The notes: generated from the letters alone by a model not told the origin. Positions 5,701 through 13,039 are shown, counted from the first letter of the stretch. The stretch is 16,141 bases of DNA from Candidatus Uhrbacteria bacterium RIFCSPHIGHO2_02_FULL_53_13 (GCA_001791035.1 MGDX01000037.1:1-16141); one strand, 5' to 3'. Numbers and translations are program-made.

Positions 5701-6431
5701 AAAACGATGGTTGCCGGATGAAGAGCAAATGTGGTTTGCGAGGAAAAGAACGCGGCACGCAAGGCACTGCCGGATGGATTGAGCATAAACAATTCCAAAG
5801 TGAGGTTGAGTCCGGTTGTCGCGCCAAGACCGTCCGTAACCTCCGAGAGTTCAAACGCAACGACGTTGATGTCCGGCGGCGTGACCCACTCGGCCGGCTG
5901 TTCGCTGACCGTCACGCGAAGACGGTTGACGCTCTGCGGGGTCCCGTCAAACGTCACCACTTCTGTGGGGCGATCGATGGTTACGCTCACGCCGTCATCG
6001 TTTGTGTACACCAGCGATCCGTTCACGCTTCCCAATGTCGAAGCGCTCACATTCCACGCGTCGGCGCCTGTGAGCTCTGTGTTCAGGTACGCAAGGATGA
6101 CACCGGACGATTGCTCCATCTGCGCCCGCCGCGCAAAAAGCTCTCTCGATTGCCCAAACTCCAAAAAGAATGTCGTCGCCGAAAGCAGAATGACGGCAAA
6201 CAATCCGATGTAGAGAACCGTCTCAAGAAGCGTAATTCCGTGTCTGTCGGCTCTGTATTGGGGCCTCTGAAAAAGTCCAGCACGGCTCCTATGCGGCAAG
6301 ATTTGTCCCGTCATCTCGGTTCGATTTCTAACCGATATGTCCATATCGCCTTCAAAACCAAACCGAGCGACGGAACAAATCTTGGCTCTCATCGGACTCG
6401 CACTGGACTTTTGCAGAGGCCCCTGTCGCAT
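5697..6431 (-). CDS. PilW/PilJ-like pseudopilin with a MITE-extended leader
   Basis: 244 aa. The prepilin motif is HG at residues 64-65, then ITLLETVLYIGLFAVILLSA, with the conserved Glu at mature +5. Processing would leave a mature protein of about 179 aa. The leader is abnormally long (65 residues; most are under about 25) because a 164-bp inverted-repeat element (6260-6423) lies between the first codons and the cleavage site with the frame kept open. The ATG at 6431 follows the upstream TGA by 1 nt, so it is probably the ancestral start. Internal Met codons (for example residue 40) could give shorter leaders. Beyond the helix the protein is beta-rich. Confidence 0.7.
   Translation of the reverse strand: MRQGPLQKSSASPMRAKICSVARFGFEGDMDISVRNRTEMTGQILPHRSRAGLFQRPQYRADRHGITLLETVLYIGLFAVILLSATTFFLEFGQSRELFARRAQMEQSSGVILAYLNTELTGADAWNVSASTLGSVNGSLVYTNDDGVSVTIDRPTEVVTFDGTPQSVNRLRVTVSEQPAEWVTPPDINVVAFELSEVTDGLGATTGLNLTLELFMLNPSGSALRAAFFSSQTTFALHPATIVL
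6260..6423. mobile_element. MITE-like inverted repeat inside a pseudopilin leader
   Basis: The ends are GGGGCCTCTG and its exact complement CAGAGGCCCC. Arms of about 55-60 nt match at roughly four positions in five, including AAAAGTCCAG and AAGATTTGT. The centre holds a second perfect palindrome, CGATATG-TC-CATATCG. There is no internal transposase gene. No clear target-site duplication is visible. Terminal sequences resembling GGG-CCT-TGCAAAAGTCC occur on some DDE-transposase elements; the exact family is not assigned. Confidence 0.75.
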
Positions 6432-6432
6432 A

Positions 6433-7311
6433 TCACCATGTAGGAGTAAACGGATCGGAGGTTATCTCTGAGTCGTCCGAGAACTCGAGCTTCAACGTAA
6501 GGGTCGTTCCGCGCATATCTCCGGAGAACTGGGTTTTGTTTATTTCCACGCTGGTGCCTCCCGGGATGGTGTAGTCTGCGATATCGATCTCTGTTCCGCT
6601 TGATTGCGGTCCGGAAGGCGAGCCGGGACCCGACGAAGACCAGACTTTGGTTGAATTGATAAACATTTGATCCATAGTTTCCGCGTTGTTCCAGGTAAAT
6701 TCAATCTCATGGATGGTAATCGGCTCCGTTCCAAGATTTTCAAGGTAGAGCGTACGCAACTGCTTGAGGCCAAACCACTCCGCTTGAAGCGTGAGGTTGA
6801 TGCCAATTTGACTGGCCTGCTCCGCAAGGAAGCAGTCGCCTTGCGGATCCGTGTAGCGCGTGCGAAGGCTCGAGACCGTGTAGGACTGCGCGCGTCCAAG
6901 AGGATCGGTCCAGCTCACCTCGCTTTCAAGTGCGAGCGTATCAACATCCACATCTCCGGACCCTGTTGGCACAATGACACAGTTTGAATCGCGTTCCACT
7001 TGTTTGACGCGAACGGTTCGTGTGATACCTCCCGCGAGAGTTTCCGGGCCGCTCGAGGAAACTGTCCACGACGATCCTGTCCACGACAACGATCCCTGAT
7101 CCGTCAAAGAAAGACTGTCAAACGGAATGGTGCGGAGCGCTTCAATTCCTTCCTGCGCGCGCCACACGACATCTGCATCTTTCAACGCTTTTCCCGTTCC
7201 TTGATTCGCCGTGACCGTGAGAGAGAGAATTGCAATCGCAAACACGGCAAGAAGCGCGGATGCCAGAACAGCTTCAAGAAGAAGGGAGCCAGATTGATCG
7301 CGGAAGTTCAT
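6433..7311 (-). CDS. PilV/GspI-like pseudopilin with large C-terminal domain
   Basis: 292 aa. The leader MNFRDQSG is followed by SLLLEAVLASALLAVFAIAI, giving a prepilin site after Gly8 and Glu at mature +5. After the helix come beta-rich segments, with a Cys pair (SNCVIV, GDCFLA) that may form a disulfide outside the cell. The C-terminal region (about 170-292) looks like an immunoglobulin-like beta domain (LYLENLGTEPITIHEIEFTW; TTLTLKLEFSDDSEITSD). It is much larger than classical GspI. It overlaps the GspH-like gene by 4 nt. It is probably part of the minor-pilin tip complex, and the extra domain could be the surface-exposed adhesive part. Confidence 0.7.
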   Translation of the reverse strand: MNFRDQSGSLLLEAVLASALLAVFAIAILSLTVTANQGTGKALKDADVVWRAQEGIEALRTIPFDSLSLTDQGSLSWTGSSWTVSSSGPETLAGGITRTVRVKQVERDSNCVIVPTGSGDVDVDTLALESEVSWTDPLGRAQSYTVSSLRTRYTDPQGDCFLAEQASQIGINLTLQAEWFGLKQLRTLYLENLGTEPITIHEIEFTWNNAETMDQMFINSTKVWSSSGPGSPSGPQSSGTEIDIADYTIPGGTSVEINKTQFSGDMRGTTLTLKLEFSDDSEITSDPFTPTW

Positions 7312-7808
7312 GGACCTGTGGTTACGAATCCGGACGGCGAGACGGTCACAACGCTGGTTTTGCCGCGAAAGGACACGGTGACGGTTCCGTTCAAACTGAC
7401 CTCGCCCGTGAGGGCGAAGAAAACCGTCTCTTGGTCGTTGCCCGCGCTCGGAGCATCCCCGGAGAGTTCAACCGAGGTCAACAGGGCGTCTTCATCGAAC
7501 ACGAGCGTCACGTCTTTGGACGCGTCGCGCGTCGCGTAACTGTTCCCCGAAAACATCACCACGCTATCCGTGCGGCGCGTGACCATATCGTAGGGTAAGT
7601 ACAGCCCCCACGCGGAACCGTTCACGCCCGACCTGGCATGTCGCGACGCGGATGTAAGGAGTGACGCCAGTTGATCATGCGGCGCGACCGCCCGACTGTC
7701 GCCGAGCTTTGAGATGGACGGCACTGCCGCGAGCATGATCACCGCAAAAACTCCGATGGAGATGACGAGCTCAATGAGCGTGAAGCCGCGATTTTTTTGA
7801 GGTACCAT
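7308..7808 (-). CDS. GspH/FimT-like pseudopilin
   Basis: 166 aa. The classical prepilin motif is RG at 7-8, then FTLIELVISIGVFAVIMLAA. The region after the helix (LASLLTSASRHARSGVNGSA) and the strand pattern (WGLYLPYD, VVMFSGNSYATRD, VTLVFDEDA) are typical of GspH/FimT minor pilins. It starts 6 nt after the pilC stop and overlaps the next pseudopilin gene by 4 nt. It probably belongs to the initiation complex at the pilus tip and would be processed by the PilD encoded at the end of the operon. Confidence 0.8.
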   Translation of the reverse strand: MVPQKNRGFTLIELVISIGVFAVIMLAAVPSISKLGDSRAVAPHDQLASLLTSASRHARSGVNGSAWGLYLPYDMVTRRTDSVVMFSGNSYATRDASKDVTLVFDEDALLTSVELSGDAPSAGNDQETVFFALTGEVSLNGTVTVSFRGKTSVVTVSPSGFVTTGP

Positions 7809-7814
7809 AGCGCC

Positions 7815-8999
7815 CTACACACTGCCAACCACCTGATAAATTGGCGAGATGATAGAAAAGGCGAGAATGCCGACCAAAAGGCCGATGGTCAAAATCAAAA
7901 ATGGCTCTATGAGCGTGGCGATGTCTTGAATCGTCGAGTCAACCTCCTCTTCGTAGAATGTTGCCAAATACGTCATCATATCCGGGAGCGTCCCCGTTTC
8001 TTCGCCCACGCGAATAAGGCGCAGGGCCATGGGAGGCACCAGTTTTTCCTCGTGTCCTAGTACTTCCGCGAGCATCTGCCCTTGAGACACCTCGTCAAGC
8101 GCGCGGTCAAAAAGACGCCGATAGAAGTGATTATGAACCGTTGATTTTGTAATCGTGAGCGCTTCGTTGATAGTGACCCCGCTGTCGAGAAGCGTTCCCA
8201 TGAGTCGCGTCATGCGGGCGAGGTTGGTGTTTTTTGATGTGCGTCCAAACACAGGGATGCGCAAGAGCATCCAGTGAAGAGCGGGTTTTAAGAAGGGGAC
8301 GCGCGGAATGACGAGCACTAAAACAATGAGGAGGGCAAGGCCGCCAAATACCCACAAGGGTTTAGTGGCAATCGTATCGACCGACCACAAAAGCGCTCTT
8401 GTGGTAAAGGGAAGTTCAACGTCGAGCGACTCAAAGAGCGAGGTGATTTTGGGGAGCACAAACACAAACACGAGCGCGCCTACAATGAGCGCGCCCAGCA
8501 GGACGATCATGGGGTACATCATAGCTCCGCGAACTTTTTTTCGCAGATTATGTTCTTTCTCGAGCTGGCTTGCCAAGTGGTCGAGGTTGTTTTGCAACGT
8601 TCCCGACGCCTCTCCTGCGCGGACAAGGTTTACGAACACAGGGGAGAACACATGCGAGTAACGCGACAGGCCCTCTGCCAGCGTTCGTCCCTGCTCGACG
8701 ACGGATTTGAGTGTTTCGAGAATCTTTTTGAGCGGACCTTTGGACTGTTGGAGGAGGATGTCAATCGCCTCATCAATGGCGACTCCAGACTTCAGTAAGA
8801 CGGCAAAATACTTGGTGAAAAGCATCTTCTCCGTATGGGAGAGCCGAACATTGAGCCGTACCATGAGCGGCACTTTTGCTTTTGTTTCCGCTGACTTGAC
8901 TCCCGCCGGTTTGGCGGATCGTGAAGCGCTCTTTGGCTTCAAAGTTCCCGGATTCTTTGTCGCTTTTGAATTCTGTGATGCCTTTTCAGCCTTCTCCAT
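7815..8999 (-). CDS. pilC: Type IV pilus inner-membrane platform protein PilC (GspF family)
   Basis: 394 aa. Two tandem GspF domains of about 120 residues are present (about 60-180 and 265-385), each with the characteristic pattern FTKYFAVLLKSGVAIDEAID...LVRAGEASGTL and MTRLMGTLLDSGVTINEALT...LIRVGEETGTLPDM. Membrane helices follow each domain (YPMIVLLGALIVGALVFVFV, a further helix near 220, and LIEPFLILTIGLLVGILAFS). The first 45 residues are a Lys/Ala-rich, low-complexity extension. PilC anchors the assembly ATPase and turns its motion into pilin addition. The start is 1 nt after the pilB stop. Confidence 0.95.
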   Translation of the reverse strand: MEKAEKASQNSKATKNPGTLKPKSASRSAKPAGVKSAETKAKVPLMVRLNVRLSHTEKMLFTKYFAVLLKSGVAIDEAIDILLQQSKGPLKKILETLKSVVEQGRTLAEGLSRYSHVFSPVFVNLVRAGEASGTLQNNLDHLASQLEKEHNLRKKVRGAMMYPMIVLLGALIVGALVFVFVLPKITSLFESLDVELPFTTRALLWSVDTIATKPLWVFGGLALLIVLVLVIPRVPFLKPALHWMLLRIPVFGRTSKNTNLARMTRLMGTLLDSGVTINEALTITKSTVHNHFYRRLFDRALDEVSQGQMLAEVLGHEEKLVPPMALRLIRVGEETGTLPDMMTYLATFYEEEVDSTIQDIATLIEPFLILTIGLLVGILAFSIISPIYQVVGSV

Positions 9000-9000
9000 A

Positions 9001-10350
9001 CTACTCTTGCATCACGCGAATAAACTCGTCGAGTGTGGTTTCTTGAGCGGTGATTTTGCGCGCGGCGTCTGTTTCAATGGTGGTCATGCCCTCGGCGCGC
9101 GCGGCGTCTTTTATGTCCGATGACGAGGCGCGGTTGATAATAAGTTTTTGAATGGCTTCCGTGTTTTCTAAAACTTCGTACAGTCCCACGCGCCCTCGGT
9201 ATCCGGTTTCTTTGCATTTCGCGCACCCCTTTGCTTCCGCGACTTGAATGGACGCATTCTTTCCAAACAACGTGGCAAGCGCCGTGGGATAGAGAATTTT
9301 TTCCGCCTCTTTTTTTGAAAGAGTCTTGGAGCTCATACAATCCGGACACACGCGGCGCACCAGGCGCTGAGCGATGGCAACATTGAGTGTTGAGGCCACG
9401 AGGAATGTTTCCACGCCCATGTCAATCAAACGCGGAATGGTTGTGGCAGAATCGTTTGTATGCAACGTCGAAAGGAGCGTGTGTCCTGTCATGGCGGCGT
9501 TTACGGCAATTTTTGCCGTTTCCTGGTCGCGAATCTCTCCGACCATCAGCACGTCCGGGTCTTGCCGCAACAGCGAACGCAAACCTGTCGCAAATGTGAG
9601 TTTTGCCACACGGTCCACCTGGCTTTGGTTGACGCCGTCGATTTCAAACTCAACCGGATCTTCAATGGTGGAGATGTTGACTTCGCGTTTGTTCAAAATC
9701 TCCAAAATGGCGTAGATGGTGGTGGTTTTTCCCGATCCCGTCGGCCCGGTGGCAAGGATCATGCCCCACGGTTTTTTGATGGCGCGCCACACGCGAGCTA
9801 AGTCGCCTTCCGAAAGTCCGAGCTGTTCGAGCGTAAGCTTGTGCGATTGGCTTGAAAGAAGGCGCAAAACCGCCTTTTCTCCAAGCGTTGTTGGAATAAC
9901 GGACGCGCGAACATCCACGGACTCCTCACCAGCGTCAAACTTAAATCGTCCGTCCTGTGGAGCGTGGTGCTCGTCTGTGCGCATGGCCGTCAAAATCTTG
10001 AGGCGAGCCATGAGCTGAATGTGAATATCTATCGGGATTTCAAAATCGTCGTGGAGAATCCCGTCGATGCGCAAACGCACTTTTGCATGTTCTTCCCATG
10101 GCTCCAAATGGATGTCGGAGGCACGGAGGCTAAAAGCGTACTGCGCGAGTGCCTTGAATAAATCCACCACCGCATCTTCCGCGTGCTTCTTTTGTGCGAG
10201 TGCGATGAGCTTCTCTATCGCGGTTTTTTCCGGACCCTTGAACGTGGACGCGGGAGATTTACTTTTTTGTTCCGCCTGTTTTTGGCTTGGTTCTTGCTGT
10301 TTTATCTTTCGCGAGAGAAGAGGCATAAGAAATTCTTGTCCACATGGCAC
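9001..10350 (-). CDS. pilB: Type IV pilus assembly ATPase PilB (GspE family)
   Basis: 449 aa from ATG 10350; an ATG at 10326 would give 441 aa. It is a hexameric ATPase that powers pilus extension. Walker A is GPTGSGKT (202-209), the Asp box STIEDPVE (about 227-234), Walker B DVLMVGEIRD (266-275) and the His box TGHTLLSTLHTN (288-299). Cys335/338 (CPDC) and Cys376/379 (CAKC) form the zinc-binding tetracysteine of extension ATPases, which argues for PilB over PilT. The usual N-terminal MshEN (cyclic-di-GMP-binding) domain is absent, replaced by about 50 Lys/Gln-rich residues. First gene of the operon. Confidence 0.96.
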   Translation of the reverse strand: MPCGQEFLMPLLSRKIKQQEPSQKQAEQKSKSPASTFKGPEKTAIEKLIALAQKKHAEDAVVDLFKALAQYAFSLRASDIHLEPWEEHAKVRLRIDGILHDDFEIPIDIHIQLMARLKILTAMRTDEHHAPQDGRFKFDAGEESVDVRASVIPTTLGEKAVLRLLSSQSHKLTLEQLGLSEGDLARVWRAIKKPWGMILATGPTGSGKTTTIYAILEILNKREVNISTIEDPVEFEIDGVNQSQVDRVAKLTFATGLRSLLRQDPDVLMVGEIRDQETAKIAVNAAMTGHTLLSTLHTNDSATTIPRLIDMGVETFLVASTLNVAIAQRLVRRVCPDCMSSKTLSKKEAEKILYPTALATLFGKNASIQVAEAKGCAKCKETGYRGRVGLYEVLENTEAIQKLIINRASSSDIKDAARAEGMTTIETDAARKITAQETTLDEFIRVMQE

Positions 10351-10374
10351 AAGCCAAGCGGCTGATTTTCTGAT

Positions 10375-10383
10375 AGTATAGCA
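10375..10383 (-). promoter_or_regulatory. Extended -10 promoter of the pilus operon
   Basis: On the minus strand TGcTATACT (10383-10375) is an extended -10 element; no convincing -35 is present. The transcript would begin near 10368, about 18 nt before the ATG at 10350. The same nonamer recurs in front of nth. Confidence 0.55.
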
Positions 10384-10407
10384 TCAAATCATTTTTATTC
10401 ATCGAAC

Positions 10408-10899
10408 ATGAGTATGCAGAACATACATCGCAACGAGAAAGGCTTTACTCTTATAGAGCTTCTTATCGTGATCGCGGTGATCGCGATTATCGCCGCTGGC
10501 GTCTTTGTGGCGTTGGATCCGGCACAAAGGTTTCAGGAGGCACGTGACTCCCAGCGTTGGAGCGATGTGAATGCCGCCCTGAACGCCGTCAAGACGGATC
10601 AAGTAGACAATGGTGGAACATACGTCGCCTCCGTCGCCGCTCTTACGGATGGGAATTACTACATCATTGGAACCGACGCGACAGGGTGCAACGCGGGCTG
10701 TACGGCACAAACCACCCAGGCGGCCTGCGTGGATTTGACCGCGCTCGTTACGGAAGGATACCTAGGCAGTGTCCCGACAGATCCATCAGGCGGAACGGCC
10801 GCGAAGACGGATTACTACCTCATGAAAGCCGCGTCTGATGTCATTGAAGTTGGCGCCTGCGACCCTGAAGCCGCCACAACCATTTCTGCCTCACGATAA
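10408..10899 (+). CDS. pilA: Major-pilin-like type IV prepilin
   Basis: 163 aa. A short basic leader (MSMQNIHRNEKG) ends at the cleavage site, followed by FTLIELLIVIAVIAIIAAGV with Glu at mature +5. The helix continues to about residue 60 (ARDSQRWSDVNAALNAVKTD). The C-terminal part has Gly/Thr-rich loops and four Cys residues (TGCNAGC, AACVDLT, GACDPEA) that could form two disulfides. Size and N-terminus fit a major pilin. It diverges from pilB across about 57 bp, so the two are separately promoted. ATG 10414 is an alternative start; no Shine-Dalgarno is seen. Confidence 0.88.
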   Translation: MSMQNIHRNEKGFTLIELLIVIAVIAIIAAGVFVALDPAQRFQEARDSQRWSDVNAALNAVKTDQVDNGGTYVASVAALTDGNYYIIGTDATGCNAGCTAQTTQAACVDLTALVTEGYLGSVPTDPSGGTAAKTDYYLMKAASDVIEVGACDPEAATTISASR

Positions 10900-10909
10900 G
10901 TTGAGACGC

Positions 10910-10942
10910 ACAAAACCGGTCGTGTGAGGCCGGTTTTGTTTT
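10910..10942 (+). terminator. Intrinsic terminator of the pilin gene
   Basis: ACAAAACCGG (10910-10919) pairs perfectly with CCGGTTTTGT (10930-10939) around a 10-nt loop, with the T-rich run built into and following the 3' arm. It starts 11 nt after the pilin stop. Confidence 0.85.
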
Positions 10943-10962
10943 GGGGCCATTCAAAGTTAGGG

Positions 10963-10968
10963 TATTAT
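10963..10968 (+). promoter_or_regulatory. Candidate -10 element for the 88-aa gene
   Basis: TATTAT, with a weak TTGGGG 16 nt upstream (10941-10946). It sits between the pilin terminator and the start at 10996, so an independent promoter is expected here. Confidence 0.35.
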
Positions 10969-10995
10969 GGCTTTGCACACAGTAAGGTGATCTTT

Positions 10996-11262
10996 ATGCA
11001 CGATCCGGCTCGAGTGCCAAAATCGGTGTTCGTAGGAGGAGGACACGGCGGCGGCGTAGTTTTTCCGCCTAAAGAAAACGAAGCGTTCGGTCCGTTTGTG
11101 GAAGTCGGAGAAGGTTGGAAAAATGTGGTCAGCACTCTGGAAGAGTATCTGAAATCTTGGTGGGACGATGTTGAGCTTGAATTTTCTGTCTGCGACACAT
11201 TTCAATGCGAAACAGAGTCGATTGATGAAGAGTTGAATGCAATGCAGGTTATCTTGTTCTGA
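10996..11262 (+). CDS. Unidentified 88-aa protein
   Basis: Starts at ATG 10996 (MHDPARVPKSVFVGGGHGGG) behind AAGGTGA (10984-10990). The frame is open further upstream, but that part overlaps the pilin terminator. A Gly-rich N-terminal segment is followed by an amphipathic helix (GWKNVVSTLEEYLKSWWDDV) and an acidic C-terminal region with two Cys (SVCDTFQCETESIDEELNAM). It has no signal peptide or membrane helix and is probably cytoplasmic. No family is recognised. A terminator-like hairpin follows. Confidence 0.55.
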   Translation: MHDPARVPKSVFVGGGHGGGVVFPPKENEAFGPFVEVGEGWKNVVSTLEEYLKSWWDDVELEFSVCDTFQCETESIDEELNAMQVILF

Positions 11263-11289
11263 ACGACGCTCACTGGCTTTATAGCCAAA

Positions 11290-11316
11290 GCACCGAGCTA
11301 AATGCGCGGTGTTTTG
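11290..11316 (+). terminator. Weak terminator between convergent genes
   Basis: CACCG (11291-11295) pairs with CGGTG (11307-11311), followed by TTTTGC. A second small palindrome (TGGCT-TTAT-AGCCA, 11274-11287) lies just before it. It separates the 88-aa gene (+) from the convergent 106-aa gene (minus). Confidence 0.4.
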
Positions 11317-11321
11317 CATTT

Positions 11322-11642
11322 TCACAAACGTGTAAAACAGACAAACGTGCGCGGTTCGGTGCAGGACATGGCGCGCGTGACGGCGTCGTTGTCAAAGCCG
11401 GGGAGTAATTGTAGTGCCTCCAGTACAGTCTTTTCGCCGGTGGCGCCGGACGGAAACACAAGCGCGTCGTCGTTGCTTGAAATCAGCCACCATACGTCCG
11501 ATTCCCATGGTCCCGAATCGTCCGTCTCGATTTTTACAGATATGACATTGGCAATGGGCAGGGTTTCAATCTCGCCTTGCGGGTTTTGGACGACGATGAC
11601 TCCATCGTGCACGCTAACTTCCCACAATGATTCAGGGGTCAT
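11322..11642 (-). CDS. Conserved hypothetical protein, 106 aa
   Basis: The pattern (LWEVSVHDGVIVVQNPQGEI; SGPWESDVWWLIS; FPSGATGEKTVLEALQLLPG; VCFTRL at the end) resembles a small conserved protein seen in many bacteria, with the same Trp-rich centre and FP-GATGE motif. That recognition is from memory and the family has no known function. It is soluble, beta-strand-rich in the first half with a helix after TGEK. Its ATG overlaps the DUF6498-like gene's stop by 4 nt, so the two are co-translated and probably act together or are simply in the same operon. Confidence 0.7.
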   Translation of the reverse strand: MTPESLWEVSVHDGVIVVQNPQGEIETLPIANVISVKIETDDSGPWESDVWWLISSNDDALVFPSGATGEKTVLEALQLLPGFDNDAVTRAMSCTEPRTFVCFTRL

Positions 11643-12304
11643 ACTTGTGGTCGTGTGCTCTCACGCTTTATGTGAGCAGAAGCGTGGAGGGTGATGTCGA
11701 GGAGGAGTTTTACGATGGACAATACAACGACGCCGACGATGGGGGCGGTGATTCCCGCGGTAAAGAATCCTCCCAGAATAATGGCGATGTGGATGGGGAC
11801 AATGCGTGCGTAGGGCTTGGCCATGAGCTCATTGGCTGGCACGGTGAATCGTTCGCGCTTCCAGAAGTTTTGGACAAACGAAGTGCCGTGGCTGACGAGC
11901 AAAAGTGGCGCTCCAATCAACATGGCATTGAGGTAGACGGAAAACGGCTGGGTTGCAAACAGAAGAGTCAAGAATCCAAGATGTCCGAGCGCGAAAATCC
12001 CAAAATGAACGGTAAAGAACAACAGTCCAAACAGTTTGGTGGTGGCAAGCGTGATTGGAAGTTTGCGCCCATTGACCGTGATGTTGGCGGCCGTTTTAGA
12101 AAAGGCCATGCGCAAGAGTGCGTAAAACATGACAACGATGTTCTCACTCCAGTAGACAAACAATAGTGTGGTGGCGTCCCAACCGAACACGCTCAATCCA
12201 ACGAAAGGGATGACAATGTTGACGGCAACCAAACTCAACAGCGCTCCGCGCGGGATGCGTCTCAGGGCTTGGGGGAGAGGGATGGATGGAAGGAATGTCG
12301 ACAT
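11639..12304 (-). CDS. DUF6498-like multi-spanning membrane protein
   Basis: 221 aa with about six hydrophobic helices (LLSLVAVNIVIPFVGLSVFG; LLFVYWSENIVVMFYALLRM; LFGLLFFTVHFGIFALGHLG; IVPIHIAIILGGFFTAGITA and others). The motifs YWSEN in helix 2, HFGIFALGH in helix 3 and LVSHGTSFVQNF match what I recall of DUF6498, a membrane family of unknown function. Conserved polar residues (Glu, His) inside helices suggest transport or metal or lipid chemistry, but nothing specific can be said. It starts 24 nt after the nth stop, within a repeat tract. Confidence 0.7.
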   Translation of the reverse strand: MSTFLPSIPLPQALRRIPRGALLSLVAVNIVIPFVGLSVFGWDATTLLFVYWSENIVVMFYALLRMAFSKTAANITVNGRKLPITLATTKLFGLLFFTVHFGIFALGHLGFLTLLFATQPFSVYLNAMLIGAPLLLVSHGTSFVQNFWKRERFTVPANELMAKPYARIVPIHIAIILGGFFTAGITAPIVGVVVLSIVKLLLDITLHASAHIKRESTRPQV

Positions 12305-12307
12305 GGA

Positions 12308-12346
12308 AAAGTGGGGTCAAAAGTGGGGTCAGAGCGTTAGGTGTAG
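12308..12346. repeat. Tandem 12-mer plus half-copy of the 4433-4512 palindrome
   Basis: AAAGTGGGGTCA occurs twice in tandem (12308-12319 and 12320-12331), running into a 21-nt segment (12326-12346) identical to one arm of the palindrome near 4500. It supplies the last codons and stop of nth and the gap before the DUF6498-like gene. The opposite arm is absent, so no hairpin forms. Confidence 0.7.
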
Positions 12347-12976
12347 CCTTCCTGTCGGGCAGATGTCGTTGAGGGGGCACGCGGCGCAGTTTGGCTTGGC
12401 GCGGCACAGATCGCGGCCGAGCATGATGAGGTACTCGTTGGTGTCGAGATAGTCCCTTGGTGCGATAAGCGCGTTCAAATCGCGTTCGATTTTGGCGACA
12501 TTCTTGCACTCTTGTGTCCATCCAAGCCGAGGCGCGATGCGGCGTACATGTGTGTCTACCGCAACGCCGGTTGGCTTTTGCCACGCTTTTGACATAACCA
12601 AGTGCGCAGTTTTGCGCGAGACTCCCGGGAGCGTCATCAAATCGTCGAATGTGTTTGGCACCTTGCCTTCGTATGCTTCAACAAGCCGTTTGCCAATCCC
12701 GACAAGATACTTCGCCTTGGAGTTGTAAAATCCTATCGAGTAAATTTGCTTTTTGAGCGTGTCTAAATCTGCCCGAGCGTATGCGCGAGCCGTGCGGTAT
12801 TTTTTGAAAAGCGTCTTGGTCACTTTGTTCACGCGTTTGTCTGTGCATTGCGCCGACAAGACCGTGCCAACCACAAGCTCAAGCGGCGTTTTCCACCGTA
12901 CAAATGTTTCTGGCGCACGCGTATAGTGTCGACGCAGCCGCTTTAGAACCTCTTGATACTGTTGTTTGAGCGTCAT
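12329..12976 (-). CDS. nth: Endonuclease III, DNA glycosylase/AP lyase
   Basis: 215 aa. It excises oxidised pyrimidines and cuts the abasic site in base excision repair. The helix-hairpin-helix is LPGVSRKTAHLV (about 116-127) with catalytic Lys122 (E. coli Lys120); Asp141 in VAVDTHV corresponds to Asp138. Four cysteines for the 4Fe-4S cluster are present (191, 197, 200, 206), but the first spacing is C-X5-C; E. coli has C-X6-C. The last five residues (LHLTL) and stop are encoded by a repeat, so the native C-terminus may have been replaced. An extended -10 lies so close to the ATG that the mRNA is probably leaderless. Confidence 0.93.
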   Translation of the reverse strand: MTLKQQYQEVLKRLRRHYTRAPETFVRWKTPLELVVGTVLSAQCTDKRVNKVTKTLFKKYRTARAYARADLDTLKKQIYSIGFYNSKAKYLVGIGKRLVEAYEGKVPNTFDDLMTLPGVSRKTAHLVMSKAWQKPTGVAVDTHVRRIAPRLGWTQECKNVAKIERDLNALIAPRDYLDTNEYLIMLGRDLCRAKPNCAACPLNDICPTGRLHLTL

Positions 12977-12982
12977 GAAAAA

Positions 12983-12991
12983 AGTATAGCA
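12983..12991 (-). promoter_or_regulatory. Extended -10 promoter of nth, predicted leaderless
   Basis: On the minus strand TGcTATACT (12991-12983) is followed by TTTTTTC and then the ATG at 12976, which is 7 nt downstream of the -10. Transcription should therefore start at or beside the start codon. Confidence 0.6.
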
Positions 12992-13022
12992 TGCGCCCGC
13001 CGAGAGGATTCAGGGCGGGCGC
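12983..13022 (-). terminator. Terminator of the exported-protein gene
   Basis: On the minus strand GCGCCCGCC (13022-13014) pairs perfectly with GGCGGGCGC (13001-12993), followed by ATGCTATACTTTTTTC. It starts 17 nt after the stop at 13040 and overlaps the nth promoter. Confidence 0.65.
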
Positions 13023-13039
13023 AATGGTTGAAGGTTGTG

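Noticed and set aside
5718..6443. Long plus-strand ORFs opposite the pseudopilin genes (and similar ones in pilC, pilB and at 12953-13723)
   Set aside because: They are shadows of well-supported minus-strand genes; their composition is rich in Arg, His and Ser as expected of reverse frames.
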